DNA from: Rhodospirillales bacterium
GTDB taxonomy: Bacteria > Pseudomonadota > Alphaproteobacteria > Rhodospirillales > JAPHRK01
Assembly (NCBI GenBank): GCA_026196105.1
Contig: JAPHRK010000021.1
Span: 1 to 64,000 of the forward strand
Direction: 5' to 3'
Length of the DNA stretch: 64,000 bases
This document shows, piece by piece, positions 7,978 to 16,318 of the stretch. A program made the translations under genes and the position numbers. Each line of letters begins with the position of its first letter. Position 1 is the first letter of the stretch. The notes beneath the pieces were generated by a model. That model was not told the DNA's origin. It did no database searches and saw nothing but the letters and a program-made list of their open reading frames with translations.

Positions 7978-8635
7978 AGATATCAAAGAAGAAGCTCGTA
8001 GGATTTTTCGTGCAGCGGTACCAGCAAATGGCAACGTGAAGGCTAATAAAAAGCCTGTAAGAAACATCTATAAAGCTTTGAGCATTGGACTAGCTTGCTT
8101 GTCTTTAGTAAGTGCTGTGTTCTTTTATTTTGCCTTTCCAAAGGCTAAACCGAAAGAAGTTACACAAAGCCAATCGGTCCAACAATTAGACCGATCAATG
8201 ATTAGGGCGGTCAACCACAGCCCACTCCTAAATTGGCACGACCTACTACCAGAACAACGCGTTGATATTCGTGCAAATATCTTGATCTATTTTCCACAAA
8301 TTCTCGGTCGGCCTAACCCCAATAAATGGATGGCTGTTAACGAATGGCTGCAACGCACCTATGGCATAAAGTACATAAATGAGCGTGATCTGTTCGGGAA
8401 TAGAAGAACTGACATCGCCCCACATCGGTTTGACGTCTTAGTTACCCATATCGACGATATTGCTTGGACCATAATGTATGATACTGAAGCGCAATACCTT
8501 TCCCCATACTGGAAAACCATTGTGAGTAATAACCGATTAGAAAGATACAGTCAGTGGAAGAATTTAGTCAGGGGCTATTCTGAAGAAAATTTTGGGCAAG
8601 AATGGACCAACTACATCATGGCAAAACTCGGATAA
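7955..8635 (+). CDS. Single-pass membrane protein of unknown function
   Basis: 226 residues from a TTG at 7955, which has GAAGG six bases upstream; a GTG at 7970 is the alternative. A basic N-terminal segment (KANKKPVRNIYK) precedes one helix (about residues 41-61), so the last 165 residues should lie in the periplasm. That part is rich in aromatic residues (NWHDLLPEQRVDIRANILIY, KWMAVNEWLQRTYGIKY, IDDIAWTIMYDTEAQYLSPY). I recognise no domain. It overlaps the repressor gene and so is co-expressed with it. A membrane effector, immunity or signalling part of the island is inference only. Confidence 0.65.
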   Translation: MIWQLVNEDIKEEARRIFRAAVPANGNVKANKKPVRNIYKALSIGLACLSLVSAVFFYFAFPKAKPKEVTQSQSVQQLDRSMIRAVNHSPLLNWHDLLPEQRVDIRANILIYFPQILGRPNPNKWMAVNEWLQRTYGIKYINERDLFGNRRTDIAPHRFDVLVTHIDDIAWTIMYDTEAQYLSPYWKTIVSNNRLERYSQWKNLVRGYSEENFGQEWTNYIMAKLG

Positions 8636-8723
8636 AGATCACTTTATGCCAATCTGAAAATTCCAAAGTAAAATGGGATACTGGCACCAAGTTATATAAT
8701 CACATAACTCACCCCATAAAGAA

Positions 8724-8778
8724 AAACGGGGATACGGGTTTCTCCTTCTGCTTTGAAGAAAACCACACATCCCCGTTT
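8724..8778. terminator. Inverted repeat between convergent genes
   Basis: AAACGGGGAT (8724-8733) pairs with ATCCCCGTTT (8769-8778), with a further inner GGTTT/AAACC pairing. It lies between the plus-strand membrane protein gene and the minus-strand copper chaperone gene and could stop transcription from both sides. There is no clear U-tract, so the call is tentative. Confidence 0.4.
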
Positions 8779-8809
8779 CTGGGAAGCTCAGCAATAGTTT
8801 TGTAGAAGC

Positions 8810-9286
8810 TTAGTTGTGCTTCATTTTACCATGTTCCATTTTCATGCCACCCATAGCACCAGGTTTTTTAACCATAACTTTAGTCTGAATTTCACCTGCT
8901 TTTTCGAAAACCAAGGTCAGAGGGAACATCGTGCCTTCATTAAAAGGGGCAGATAGGCCCATGAACATCACGTGGTGACCACCCGGCTTAAGCATAGCCA
9001 TGCCGCCAGCAGGAACTTCAATCCCACCTTCGATGCGGCGCATTTTCATAATATCGCCTTCTTTGATATGTGTGTGAAGTTCAACTTTTTTAGATACACC
9101 TGCTTTAGCAGCAATAAGGCGATCAGCACCACCAGTGCTTTTGATGGTCAGAAATGCAGCGCCTGCTTTAGCCATTTTAGCTGAAGCCCGTGCCCAGGCG
9201 TCAGATACTTCAATACCACCAGCAAAAGCAGGGGTGGCTGAAACTGCAGCGATAAGGGCAACAGCCGCGAGGGTGAATTTTTTCAT
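8810..9286 (-). CDS. Periplasmic copper chaperone PCu(A)C
   Basis: Delivers Cu(I) to the CuA centre of cytochrome oxidase together with SCO1. 158 residues with a signal peptide (1-22, cut after TPAFA). The copper ligands are visible in the family pattern H-x(n)-M-x(~21)-H-x-M: His71/His73, Met80/Met82, His104/His105, Met107/Met109. A Met/His-rich tail (GAMGGMKMEHGKMKHN) may bind extra copper. The open frame extends to 9331, but the ATG at 9286 gives a proper signal peptide and has AAGGA upstream. It lies 41 bases after the SCO1 gene on the same strand. Confidence 0.92.
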   Translation of the reverse strand: MKKFTLAAVALIAAVSATPAFAGGIEVSDAWARASAKMAKAGAAFLTIKSTGGADRLIAAKAGVSKKVELHTHIKEGDIMKMRRIEGGIEVPAGGMAMLKPGGHHVMFMGLSAPFNEGTMFPLTLVFEKAGEIQTKVMVKKPGAMGGMKMEHGKMKHN

Positions 9287-9327
9287 GGTCAGTAAATTCC
9301 TTTTGTCATCATGATTAATACTTAGTT

Positions 9328-9978
9328 TCAAGTTTTTGATTCGAGTTCTCTGATATTTTGCTTAATACGCTCAGAGACGAATTCCGGGGTGCTTCCATAA
9401 GGGAACACAGTTAATAATTTTCCATGGGGGTCGACGAGATATCCTAAGGTACTGTGATCTACTGAATAGCTCTCGGGATCACTTTCATCCCCGGCTTTAG
9501 CGTAGAATACGTTCAACCGTGATGCCACTTTAGCGATTTCTCTTTCCGCTCCCGTTAATCCAATAAGTTTAGGATGAAACGCACTTACGAAATGGGAGAG
9601 GACTTCCTCATTATCACGATCAGGATCAAGAGTAATCAGGAGAGGTTGCACTTGGCCCGCCGTGTCCCCTAAAAGGTCCATGGCGTCACTAAACGATGCT
9701 AATTGCGTTGGGCAGATATCGGGACAAAAGGTATAGCCAAAAGACACGAGCAGATACTTTTCCCCATATGAATGGTGGGTAACAGAATGTCCCTGGTGAT
9801 CAGAAAGATGAAACGGGCCGATTTCGGCTCCTAATTCGGGAATACCAACGATGGTTTCATCACAAAATACAGCTTGGTAATAGTTATAAAGCCCAAAAGA
9901 AACAAAGGCGAGAACCAGTAGCCCTACCCCCCATTGCTTTTGCCGATTGTGATTACCCGCGTCTGAACTCATCTTCAT
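9328..9978 (-). CDS. SCO1/SenC family copper-binding assembly protein
   Basis: Thioredoxin-fold protein for copper insertion into cytochrome c oxidase subunit II. 216 residues with one N-terminal anchor helix (about 17-35). The copper ligands are Cys85 and Cys89 in FCPDICP and His175 in VDHSTLGY. TLDPDRD and the C-terminal VDPHGKLL are typical family blocks. The start may be 9978 or the ATG at 9972; both have poor ribosome sites. It is first in an operon with the PCu(A)C gene. A very strong hairpin plus T-run ends only six bases before the 9978 start, which points to control by premature termination. Confidence 0.93.
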   Translation of the reverse strand: MKMSSDAGNHNRQKQWGVGLLVLAFVSFGLYNYYQAVFCDETIVGIPELGAEIGPFHLSDHQGHSVTHHSYGEKYLLVSFGYTFCPDICPTQLASFSDAMDLLGDTAGQVQPLLITLDPDRDNEEVLSHFVSAFHPKLIGLTGAEREIAKVASRLNVFYAKAGDESDPESYSVDHSTLGYLVDPHGKLLTVFPYGSTPEFVSERIKQNIRELESKT

Positions 9979-9983
9979 CCGTC

Positions 9984-10029
9984 AAAAAAACGTGGGCACC
10001 CCCCGATAATCTATCGGGAGGTAGCCACG
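9984..10029 (-). terminator. Strong terminator hairpin in the SCO1 leader (candidate attenuator)
   Basis: On the minus strand, arm 10029-10012 pairs with arm 10008-9991 over about 18 positions with one mismatch and a three-base loop, and is followed at once by seven T (9990-9984). The SCO1 start codon follows at 9978. A TATAAT (minus strand, 10049-10044) just upstream could be the -10 of the operon promoter, which would put the hairpin in the 5' leader. Confidence 0.6.
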
Positions 10030-10178
10030 ATAAGTAGGAACGGATTATATTAAGCAAACACCATACCAACTATTTTATCGTTTAGTTTTAATAAGTTATC
10101 TAAATTCACCTAAATATCGCCATAAAAATTGTGGGGTATGACGCTTTAACTGTGTGATATGGCACAGCTAAAGAGGCC

Positions 10179-10206
10179 TTGACCCAAAATCGTATCAGCT
10201 TACTTT
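10179..10206 (+). promoter_or_regulatory. rnpB promoter
   Basis: TTGACC (10179-10184) and TACTTT (10201-10206) with a 16-base spacer sit just before the first paired base of the RNase P RNA. This fits a strong housekeeping promoter with start near 10211-10213. Confidence 0.6.
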
Positions 10207-10210
10207 AGGC

Positions 10211-10637
<427 letters not shown>

Positions 10638-10739
10638 TCCCCTAATATTAGAAACATCCCAACCGTATTGATTTCTCGTTACTTTCCCGGCACAATTAGG
10701 AAAAATAAAACATTAAATAATTTTCGGGATTTAGTTCTT

Positions 10740-11951
10740 ATGGATAGCTACGAAATTGATGCCGACTATGAACGTAGTCTTGGACGCAGAAGAATTAAAT
10801 ATCGTATCGCCTATATTAGTTCTCTGCTCGCCATTGCTATTGTCTCTATCGTCTCATTTTATCTTGTCAGCCAAATCAATCTTGCTCAAAAAACGATAGC
10901 ATCTAACGCCAACATGAATGCCGAGCAAAAGGTTCTTTCTCAACGTATTCATCGCCTTGCAGAGAACTTTGTTGAAACTCCTGACAGTGAGCACCCCCTC
11001 TTAATCAAGTCCCTTTCAGTTCACATCAAAAAAATGCAAGAAAATCATCAAGCTTTAACCCAAGGCAACCCTGAACTCGGCCTCCCTGGAGATCACTCAG
11101 AGAAAGTAAACGCCTTACTTTTTAGTAAAGGGACAGGCTTAGATGATATGATCCAGCGTTTTACGACGAATGCAGTCAATATCATTGAGACACCTTCTGA
11201 ATTCAGAACTCTAGACAACCCTAATCTTGTCGCCTTACGAGTGGCAACGAGTTCAACTCTTCTTGATGGACTTGATGCCATTTTAACTCAACAAAAATTA
11301 GAACTTGGCAAACAAATTGAGAAAGGACGGAACCAGCTTATTATTTTGCTAGTTGTCGTTCTCTCCACCTTGGCTGCCACAGGGGTCTTCATTTTCAACC
11401 CACTTTATAAAAAGATCATAGAGCAAAATCAGGTTCTTTTTGAACTCGCTTTGACCGACCCCCTCACAGGCTGCCAAAACCGCCGTAGCTTCATGGAATT
11501 CGCCAGCAAAGAATTTGATCGCGTTGTTCGCCATGGAAACTCAACCTGTGTAATTTCAATAGATATTGATACTTTTAAAACCGTTAACGATACCTATGGT
11601 CACCCTGTCGGTGATGAAGTTATCCGGAACCTTGTTCGGACTTGCCTAACCGCCATTCGCTCTTCAGATCATTTAGGGCGCTTGGGGGGTGAAGAATTTG
11701 CCATAGTCTTGATTGAAACCGATGTTCAAAATGCTGTATCAGTTGCTGAAAAAATTAGATCCGCTTTTGAAGCTGTCGAAACAACGACTAAACAAGGCCC
11801 GATAAAATGCACGGCAAGTTTTGGGGTAACAAAAATTGAAAAAGCAGATGATGGTATTCAGGGAACATTAGAGCGGGCCGATGAATATCTCTACATGGCC
11901 AAAAAATCAGGCCGCAATAAAGTCGTCGGTCCACAAGAAGCTAATGCCTAA
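10740..11951 (+). CDS. Membrane diguanylate cyclase with PilJ-type sensor domain
   Basis: 403 residues. Order: cytoplasmic start, helix (about 29-48), a periplasmic four-helix sensor resembling the type IV pili methyl-accepting N-terminal (PilJ) domain (QKVLSQRIHRLAENF), a second helix (about 200-222), then a GGDEF domain. The active-site loop is GGEEF (residues 316-320), which is competent for c-di-GMP synthesis, and RSSD before it fits the inhibitory I-site RxxD. The open frame runs back into rnpB, so the ATG at 10740 is chosen. It stands alone, about 100 bases after rnpB. The signal sensed is unknown. Confidence 0.9.
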   Translation: MDSYEIDADYERSLGRRRIKYRIAYISSLLAIAIVSIVSFYLVSQINLAQKTIASNANMNAEQKVLSQRIHRLAENFVETPDSEHPLLIKSLSVHIKKMQENHQALTQGNPELGLPGDHSEKVNALLFSKGTGLDDMIQRFTTNAVNIIETPSEFRTLDNPNLVALRVATSSTLLDGLDAILTQQKLELGKQIEKGRNQLIILLVVVLSTLAATGVFIFNPLYKKIIEQNQVLFELALTDPLTGCQNRRSFMEFASKEFDRVVRHGNSTCVISIDIDTFKTVNDTYGHPVGDEVIRNLVRTCLTAIRSSDHLGRLGGEEFAIVLIETDVQNAVSVAEKIRSAFEAVETTTKQGPIKCTASFGVTKIEKADDGIQGTLERADEYLYMAKKSGRNKVVGPQEANA

Positions 11952-12037
11952 AAACTTTACTCTGCTGTGACTGTCGACACATCTTTATAGCCAACATTGT
12001 TGCTACTTTCTCTTTATCACGAGATAGGAAGCAAAAG

Positions 12038-12352
12038 ATGGCTGTTGTAACGATCAATAAAACCGAGAATGCGTCACTTACCTTTTCATATGAGGAGCAA
12101 TGTTACCTGTCATCCCTCATTCGAACACAAAACCTGAAAGTCATCATTTACACCCTAATCACACTTTTCTACGGATTGTGTTTCCTCTTCCCCCAATATC
12201 TAACTATCGGTTCAGCTGCAGCAGCAACATTCTTACCTCTAGCGCCTTTATTTTTTGGGTTGCTGATACATGGCATGATGAGACTCCGCAAACTTTACGA
12301 TTACCGCAAAGACCACAATGCCTTCCTGCGTCAATATGGCCGATTATACTAA
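12038..12352 (+). CDS. Small two-helix membrane protein, unknown
   Basis: 104 residues with two hydrophobic helices (about 35-53 and 60-80) and basic ends (MRLRKLYDYRKDHNAFLRQYGRLY). Not recognised. AGGAAG lies eight bases before the ATG, a good ribosome site, which supports translation. A small hairpin, TAGGCC-AAA-GGCCTA (12375-12389), follows the stop. It has no operon partner. Confidence 0.65.
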   Translation: MAVVTINKTENASLTFSYEEQCYLSSLIRTQNLKVIIYTLITLFYGLCFLFPQYLTIGSAAAATFLPLAPLFFGLLIHGMMRLRKLYDYRKDHNAFLRQYGRLY

Positions 12353-12770
12353 CTTTACTGATTTTCATCATTTCTAGGCCAAAGGCCTAATATCCATGGG
12401 TTTTCATGGGTCACTTCCTTCAAATCTACAAAAAACATTTTAGCGAAATACATAATGCATTGATTATATTGCCTTTTTATATTTTCAAAAAAGAACATAT
12501 AGAGAACAATATTCATAACTTCTTTTTCTTAGGCTCTACTTTACTGAAACCAACTTTCTTTTAACAACCACTTCAACCCCCCAATATCTCTTAACTTTTT
12601 TGAAATACAAAAGCGATAAAACAACTCATCTCCATTGACTCCCATAAATTCCCATGCTATCCCGTATTACCCCATAAATTGCAATTTGGGGGAAGGTCGC
12701 TTTAGCGCTGCGGGGTTGCGGGGCGACAAACAAAATTTTTATAGCGGGTTTAATTAGGGGTTTCGGGGGC
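12353..12770. other. AT-rich gap carrying the division-cluster control region
   Basis: 418 bases without a gene. The left half is AT-rich and shows only the small hairpin at 12375-12389. The right part has the MraZ boxes (12640-12674) and then a GC-rich leader in which GTCGC (12696-12700) can pair with GCGAC (12722-12726). No RNA gene was recognised. Confidence 0.6.
12635..12674 (+). promoter_or_regulatory. mraZ promoter with four MraZ boxes
   Basis: CCCA, CCCA, CCCG and CCCA start at 12641, 12651, 12661 and 12671, exactly 10 bases apart. On the minus strand these are TGGG repeats with regular spacing, the known MraZ operator (TGGGN direct repeats, one helical turn apart). A -35 TTGACT (12635-12640) abuts the first box, and an extended -10 TGCTATCCC (12655-12663) lies within the boxes, so bound MraZ would block polymerase. 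This is the expected autoregulation of the division operon. Confidence 0.85.
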
Positions 12771-13229
12771 ATGGCAACATTCGCCGGCACATTCGAAAAT
12801 AAAGTAGATACCAAAGGACGCGTAAGCGTGCCTGCCCAATTCCGCGCCGAACTTACCGACAAAGCAGAAGGTGTTTATCTCTACCCTTCACTGACTGATA
12901 AAAACACAATCGAAGCCTGTCCCGCTGAGTGGATGGATGAGATGAAAGCGTACCTTAAGCGCTTGCCTCCTATGTCCCAGCGTAGGCGTATGCTCACCCG
13001 CGCTATCTTTGGCCCCGCTCGTTTTGTTAAACTTGAACCCGATGGGCGTTTAGTTTTACCTAAAGAATTCATTCAACTCGCAAGCATTGAGAAGCAGGCG
13101 GCCTTTGTTGGCCTTGCTGAAACATTCCAGATCTGCACCCCTGAAAGCGCCCTGACTGCAGGCGGTGAAGCTACTGACCATTTTGTTGAAAATGGTTTTG
13201 GCGATTTCGGTGACGAGGAAGAGGTGTGA
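12771..13229 (+). CDS. mraZ: Transcriptional regulator MraZ
   Basis: AbrB-fold DNA-binding repressor of the dcw operon; oligomeric and nucleoid-associated. The 152 residues match the family. Two swapped-hairpin repeats each carry the DxxGR signature: KVDTKGRVSVPAQFR (about 11-25) and KLEPDGRLVLPKEF (about 85-98). It is the first gene of the cluster, and its stop TGA overlaps the rsmH start (TGATG). The four boxes upstream are its predicted targets. Confidence 0.97.
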   Translation: MATFAGTFENKVDTKGRVSVPAQFRAELTDKAEGVYLYPSLTDKNTIEACPAEWMDEMKAYLKRLPPMSQRRRMLTRAIFGPARFVKLEPDGRLVLPKEFIQLASIEKQAAFVGLAETFQICTPESALTAGGEATDHFVENGFGDFGDEEEV

Positions 13230-14221
13230 TGGGGAAGCCAATCAGCACTTCATCCTCGGCTTCCCTGAATTCTTCCAACCAACACACCCCTGTCCTCCTG
13301 CAAGAAGTTCTAGAAGCCCTTTCTCCCGCAGAGAATGAGACTTATGTAGACGGCACTTTTGGCAAAGGCGGATATACCCGTGCTATTTTAAACGCTGCCA
13401 ATTGCAAGGTCATTGCTATTGATCGCGACCCCGAAGCCCTCCCCCGGGCACAAGTCGTCAAGCAAGACTACCCTAATCGCTTTACCCTCCTACAAGGGTG
13501 TTTTGGCAACATGGATGAACTCATCGAGCAAAAGGTCAACGGTGTTGCCTTGGATATCGGTGTTTCGTCTATGCAAATTGATAATGCTGAACGGGGCTTT
13601 TCTTTCCGCGAAGACGGTCCGTTAGATATGCGCATGAGCCGCAGTGGTACCAGTGCTGCTGATGTGGTCAACAACTACAGCGAAAAAGAGCTTGCTGATA
13701 TCATTTATAAATATGGTGAAGAACGGGCCTCCCGCGCAATTGCCAAAGCGATTATTAAAGCCCGTAAAGAAACCCCGTTTACCAGTACCAAGCAATTTGC
13801 CTATGTGGTTCGCTCCGTTGTTTACTCATCTAAAAAAGACAAAATCGACCCTGCGACTCGCACTTTCCAAGGTCTTCGTATTTATGTAAACGATGAGCTT
13901 GGCGAGTTGGAACGAGGCCTGCAAGCCGCTGAAAACATTCTTGAAGTTGGTGGGCGTTTAGCTGTGGTCTCCTTCCATTCATTGGAAGATCGGATTGTTA
14001 AGACCTTCCTTAAAAATCGCAGCGGTAATGCACCACGCGGCAATCGCTATCTCCCAGAGAGCGAAAGTAAAGGCCCTACACCGACTTTTAAAATGCTGTC
14101 TCGCAAAGCCATTGGCCCCACGGATGCAGAAGTTGAAGCAAACCCTCGGGCTCGTTCAGCCCGTCTTCGTACAGCCATCCGTACCGATGCCCCTTCCCGA
14201 CAAGAGAAGGAGGCCGCCTGA
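13229..14221 (+). CDS. rsmH: 16S rRNA m4C1402 methyltransferase
   Basis: SAM-dependent enzyme that N4-methylates C1402 of 16S rRNA in the small-subunit P site. About 330 residues. Motifs seen: HTPVLLQEVLEAL at the start, the SAM loop DGTFGKGGYTRAIL (usual DGTxGxGGH region), LDIGVSSMQID, RGFSFREDGPLDMRM and VVSFHSLEDRIVK. The ATG at 13229 overlaps the mraZ stop; a GTG three bases earlier is also possible. It is followed two bases later by ftsL. Confidence 0.97.
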   Translation: MGKPISTSSSASLNSSNQHTPVLLQEVLEALSPAENETYVDGTFGKGGYTRAILNAANCKVIAIDRDPEALPRAQVVKQDYPNRFTLLQGCFGNMDELIEQKVNGVALDIGVSSMQIDNAERGFSFREDGPLDMRMSRSGTSAADVVNNYSEKELADIIYKYGEERASRAIAKAIIKARKETPFTSTKQFAYVVRSVVYSSKKDKIDPATRTFQGLRIYVNDELGELERGLQAAENILEVGGRLAVVSFHSLEDRIVKTFLKNRSGNAPRGNRYLPESESKGPTPTFKMLSRKAIGPTDAEVEANPRARSARLRTAIRTDAPSRQEKEAA

Positions 14222-14222
14222 G

Positions 14223-14579
14223 ATGAGACAGACGACCATTATTCTTGTTCTTCTAGCTGTGGCCCTGACATTCACCCTCTTTAAGGTGAAATATGGTGTG
14301 CAGCATTTAGAAGAAGAACTCAGCTCCCTTAACCGTGCCATCCACGCCCATCAAGAATCCATTCATGTGTTACAAGCCGAATGGTCTCACCTGAATGAGC
14401 CTGAGCGCCTGCGAAAACTCGCCGCTAAACATTTGGATTTGACCCCCTTGGGATCAAGCCAAATTGGTTCAATTTCTGATTTCCCCGTAAGTGTTGGGAA
14501 TGAAACTCCGGTTGATCAAGAAGCTGATGCATCTGGTCGCCAACCAGGTACTCACCTAACAAGCGGGAAGGCTCACTGA
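14223..14579 (+). CDS. ftsL: Cell division protein FtsL
   Basis: 118-residue bitopic divisome protein. A short N-terminus and one helix (about residues 5-20) are followed by a coiled coil (VQHLEEELSSLNRAIHAHQESIHVLQAEWSHLNEPERLRKL). The hallmark EWxxLNxPxRL is present. It acts with FtsQ and FtsB to activate FtsWI. The frame is open upstream inside rsmH, but the ATG at 14223, one base after the rsmH stop, gives the standard protein. Its TGA overlaps the ftsI start. The tail after the coiled coil is longer than in E. coli. Confidence 0.93.
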   Translation: MRQTTIILVLLAVALTFTLFKVKYGVQHLEEELSSLNRAIHAHQESIHVLQAEWSHLNEPERLRKLAAKHLDLTPLGSSQIGSISDFPVSVGNETPVDQEADASGRQPGTHLTSGKAH

Positions 14580-16303
14580 TGTCTAACCGCTATAACCAAG
14601 CTTCGCTTCCCCCCTCAATCGAGCAAACAGTTGAGCTGCAAGGCACCCGTCAAGCTGCCCTTGAAATGGGGCGCAACCGTTTGATGGTCACAGGTTTTGT
14701 CTTTGTCCTTTTATTCACCATCCTTGGTGTCAGGGTCGTTGATTTAACCGTTGTTCGAGAAGGTGCTGAACCAGAGATTGCCCGCACGAAACCTTCACAA
14801 GGGTTGGTGACAGGCCGCAATGATATTATGGACCGCAACGGTGTCCTTTTAGCCACCAGCTTGCCAACGGCTTCTTTGACAATTAATTCCAGAGACTTTT
14901 TAGCTTCTGGTGAAAACCCTCTGAAAGCTGCCGAAAAACTCAAAACTATCTTACCAGATCTTGATCTTGCCAAAACTGTAGCAAAATTAAAATCTAACCG
15001 GGCCTATGGTTATCTTAAACGTAATGTGACACCAGAACAGCAATACAGGGTGAATAACCTAGGTATTCCTGGTTTAAACTATCAACGTCAGGAACGCCGG
15101 GTTTATCCTCATGGGCATCTTGTCTCCCACATTTTGGGAATGACTGATGTTGATGGCAATGGCATAGCAGGACTTGAAAAGCGTTTCGACAGTCAATTAC
15201 GCTCTCAAGGTGAACCGCTCAAACTTTCTCTTGATGTCCGTCTCCAGGCTATTTTACACGAAGAACTCACCCGTGCCGCTCGCGAGTTTAAGGCAATTGG
15301 CGCAGCTGGAGTTATTATGGATGTAAACACGGGGGAAATTATCTCCCAGGTTTCTCTTCCAGATTACGACCCTAACAACCTGAAAACGATTAAAGGCGAC
15401 GCAGCTTTTAATCGGGCAACTAAGGGTGTTTATGAAATGGGGTCAACATTCAAGCTCTTCACCACTGCAATGGCCTTGGACAACGGCACTGTAAGCCTAC
15501 GTAGTGGCTATGATGCAACGAAGCCGATACGCATTGCTCGCTTTAGAATCACTGATTACCACCCCGAAAACCGATGGCTCTCCGTTCCAGAAATTTTGGT
15601 TTATTCCTCCAACATCGGCACCGCAAAAATGGCAATGGATGTTGGCGCAAAAAATCAACAGGAATATTTAAGAAAGTTTGGTCTCTTAGATCCATCTTCA
15701 GTTGAGCTTCCAGAAGTTGGCTCACCTTTGGTTCCTGACCGCTGGCGAGATATCAGCACCATGACAATTTCTTACGGTCATGGTGTAGCTGTTAGTCCCC
15801 TTCAACTCGCCACTGGCGTCGGCGCCATTTCTAATGGCGGCATCATGCGTCCAGCCACTTTGTTGAAAAAAAACAAAGGCGTATTTGTTAGTGGCGAACG
15901 GATCATAAGTTCAAAAACTTCCCGTCAAATGCGGCAGTTGATGCGTCTTGTGGTTCGAAACGGCACAGGTCGAAATGCCGATGCTCGTGGATACCTTGTG
16001 GGTGGCAAAACTGGAACTGCCGAGAAACCTGGCGGCGGCTCCTACCGCACCACGGCTCTGATTTCGTCTTTCGTTGGTGTCTTCCCTACAAGCAAACCTC
16101 GTTATGTCGTTCTTGCGATTCTTGATGAGCCCAAAGGAAACAAAAAAACATACGGTTACGCAACTGCTGGCTGGGTAGCTGCTCCCATTGTCAGTCGTGT
16201 TATTGAGCGTCTAGCGCCCTTGGTCGGCATCTCTCCCATACAGGAAGAGCTTGTGCCCCAACCCGGCGACCCTCTGTTCATTAAAGTGAAAGCCAGAGGG
16301 TGA
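14579..16303 (+). CDS. ftsI: Septal peptidoglycan transpeptidase FtsI (PBP3)
   Basis: Class B penicillin-binding protein that cross-links septal peptidoglycan with FtsW. 574 residues: one N-terminal helix (about 36-58), the dimerisation/pedestal domain (IMDRNGVLLATSLP), then the transpeptidase domain. Active-site motifs are STFK (Ser289), SSN (YSSNIGT) and KTG (GGKTGTAEKPGG). It overlaps ftsL by one base and is followed directly by murE. Confidence 0.97.
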   Translation: MSNRYNQASLPPSIEQTVELQGTRQAALEMGRNRLMVTGFVFVLLFTILGVRVVDLTVVREGAEPEIARTKPSQGLVTGRNDIMDRNGVLLATSLPTASLTINSRDFLASGENPLKAAEKLKTILPDLDLAKTVAKLKSNRAYGYLKRNVTPEQQYRVNNLGIPGLNYQRQERRVYPHGHLVSHILGMTDVDGNGIAGLEKRFDSQLRSQGEPLKLSLDVRLQAILHEELTRAAREFKAIGAAGVIMDVNTGEIISQVSLPDYDPNNLKTIKGDAAFNRATKGVYEMGSTFKLFTTAMALDNGTVSLRSGYDATKPIRIARFRITDYHPENRWLSVPEILVYSSNIGTAKMAMDVGAKNQQEYLRKFGLLDPSSVELPEVGSPLVPDRWRDISTMTISYGHGVAVSPLQLATGVGAISNGGIMRPATLLKKNKGVFVSGERIISSKTSRQMRQLMRLVVRNGTGRNADARGYLVGGKTGTAEKPGGGSYRTTALISSFVGVFPTSKPRYVVLAILDEPKGNKKTYGYATAGWVAAPIVSRVIERLAPLVGISPIQEELVPQPGDPLFIKVKARG

Positions 16304-16318
16304 TTGGGAGATGATTTG

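Noticed and set aside
13995-14222. Upstream extension of ftsL within rsmH
   Set aside because: It overlaps rsmH in another frame; the ATG at 14223 gives a standard FtsL.
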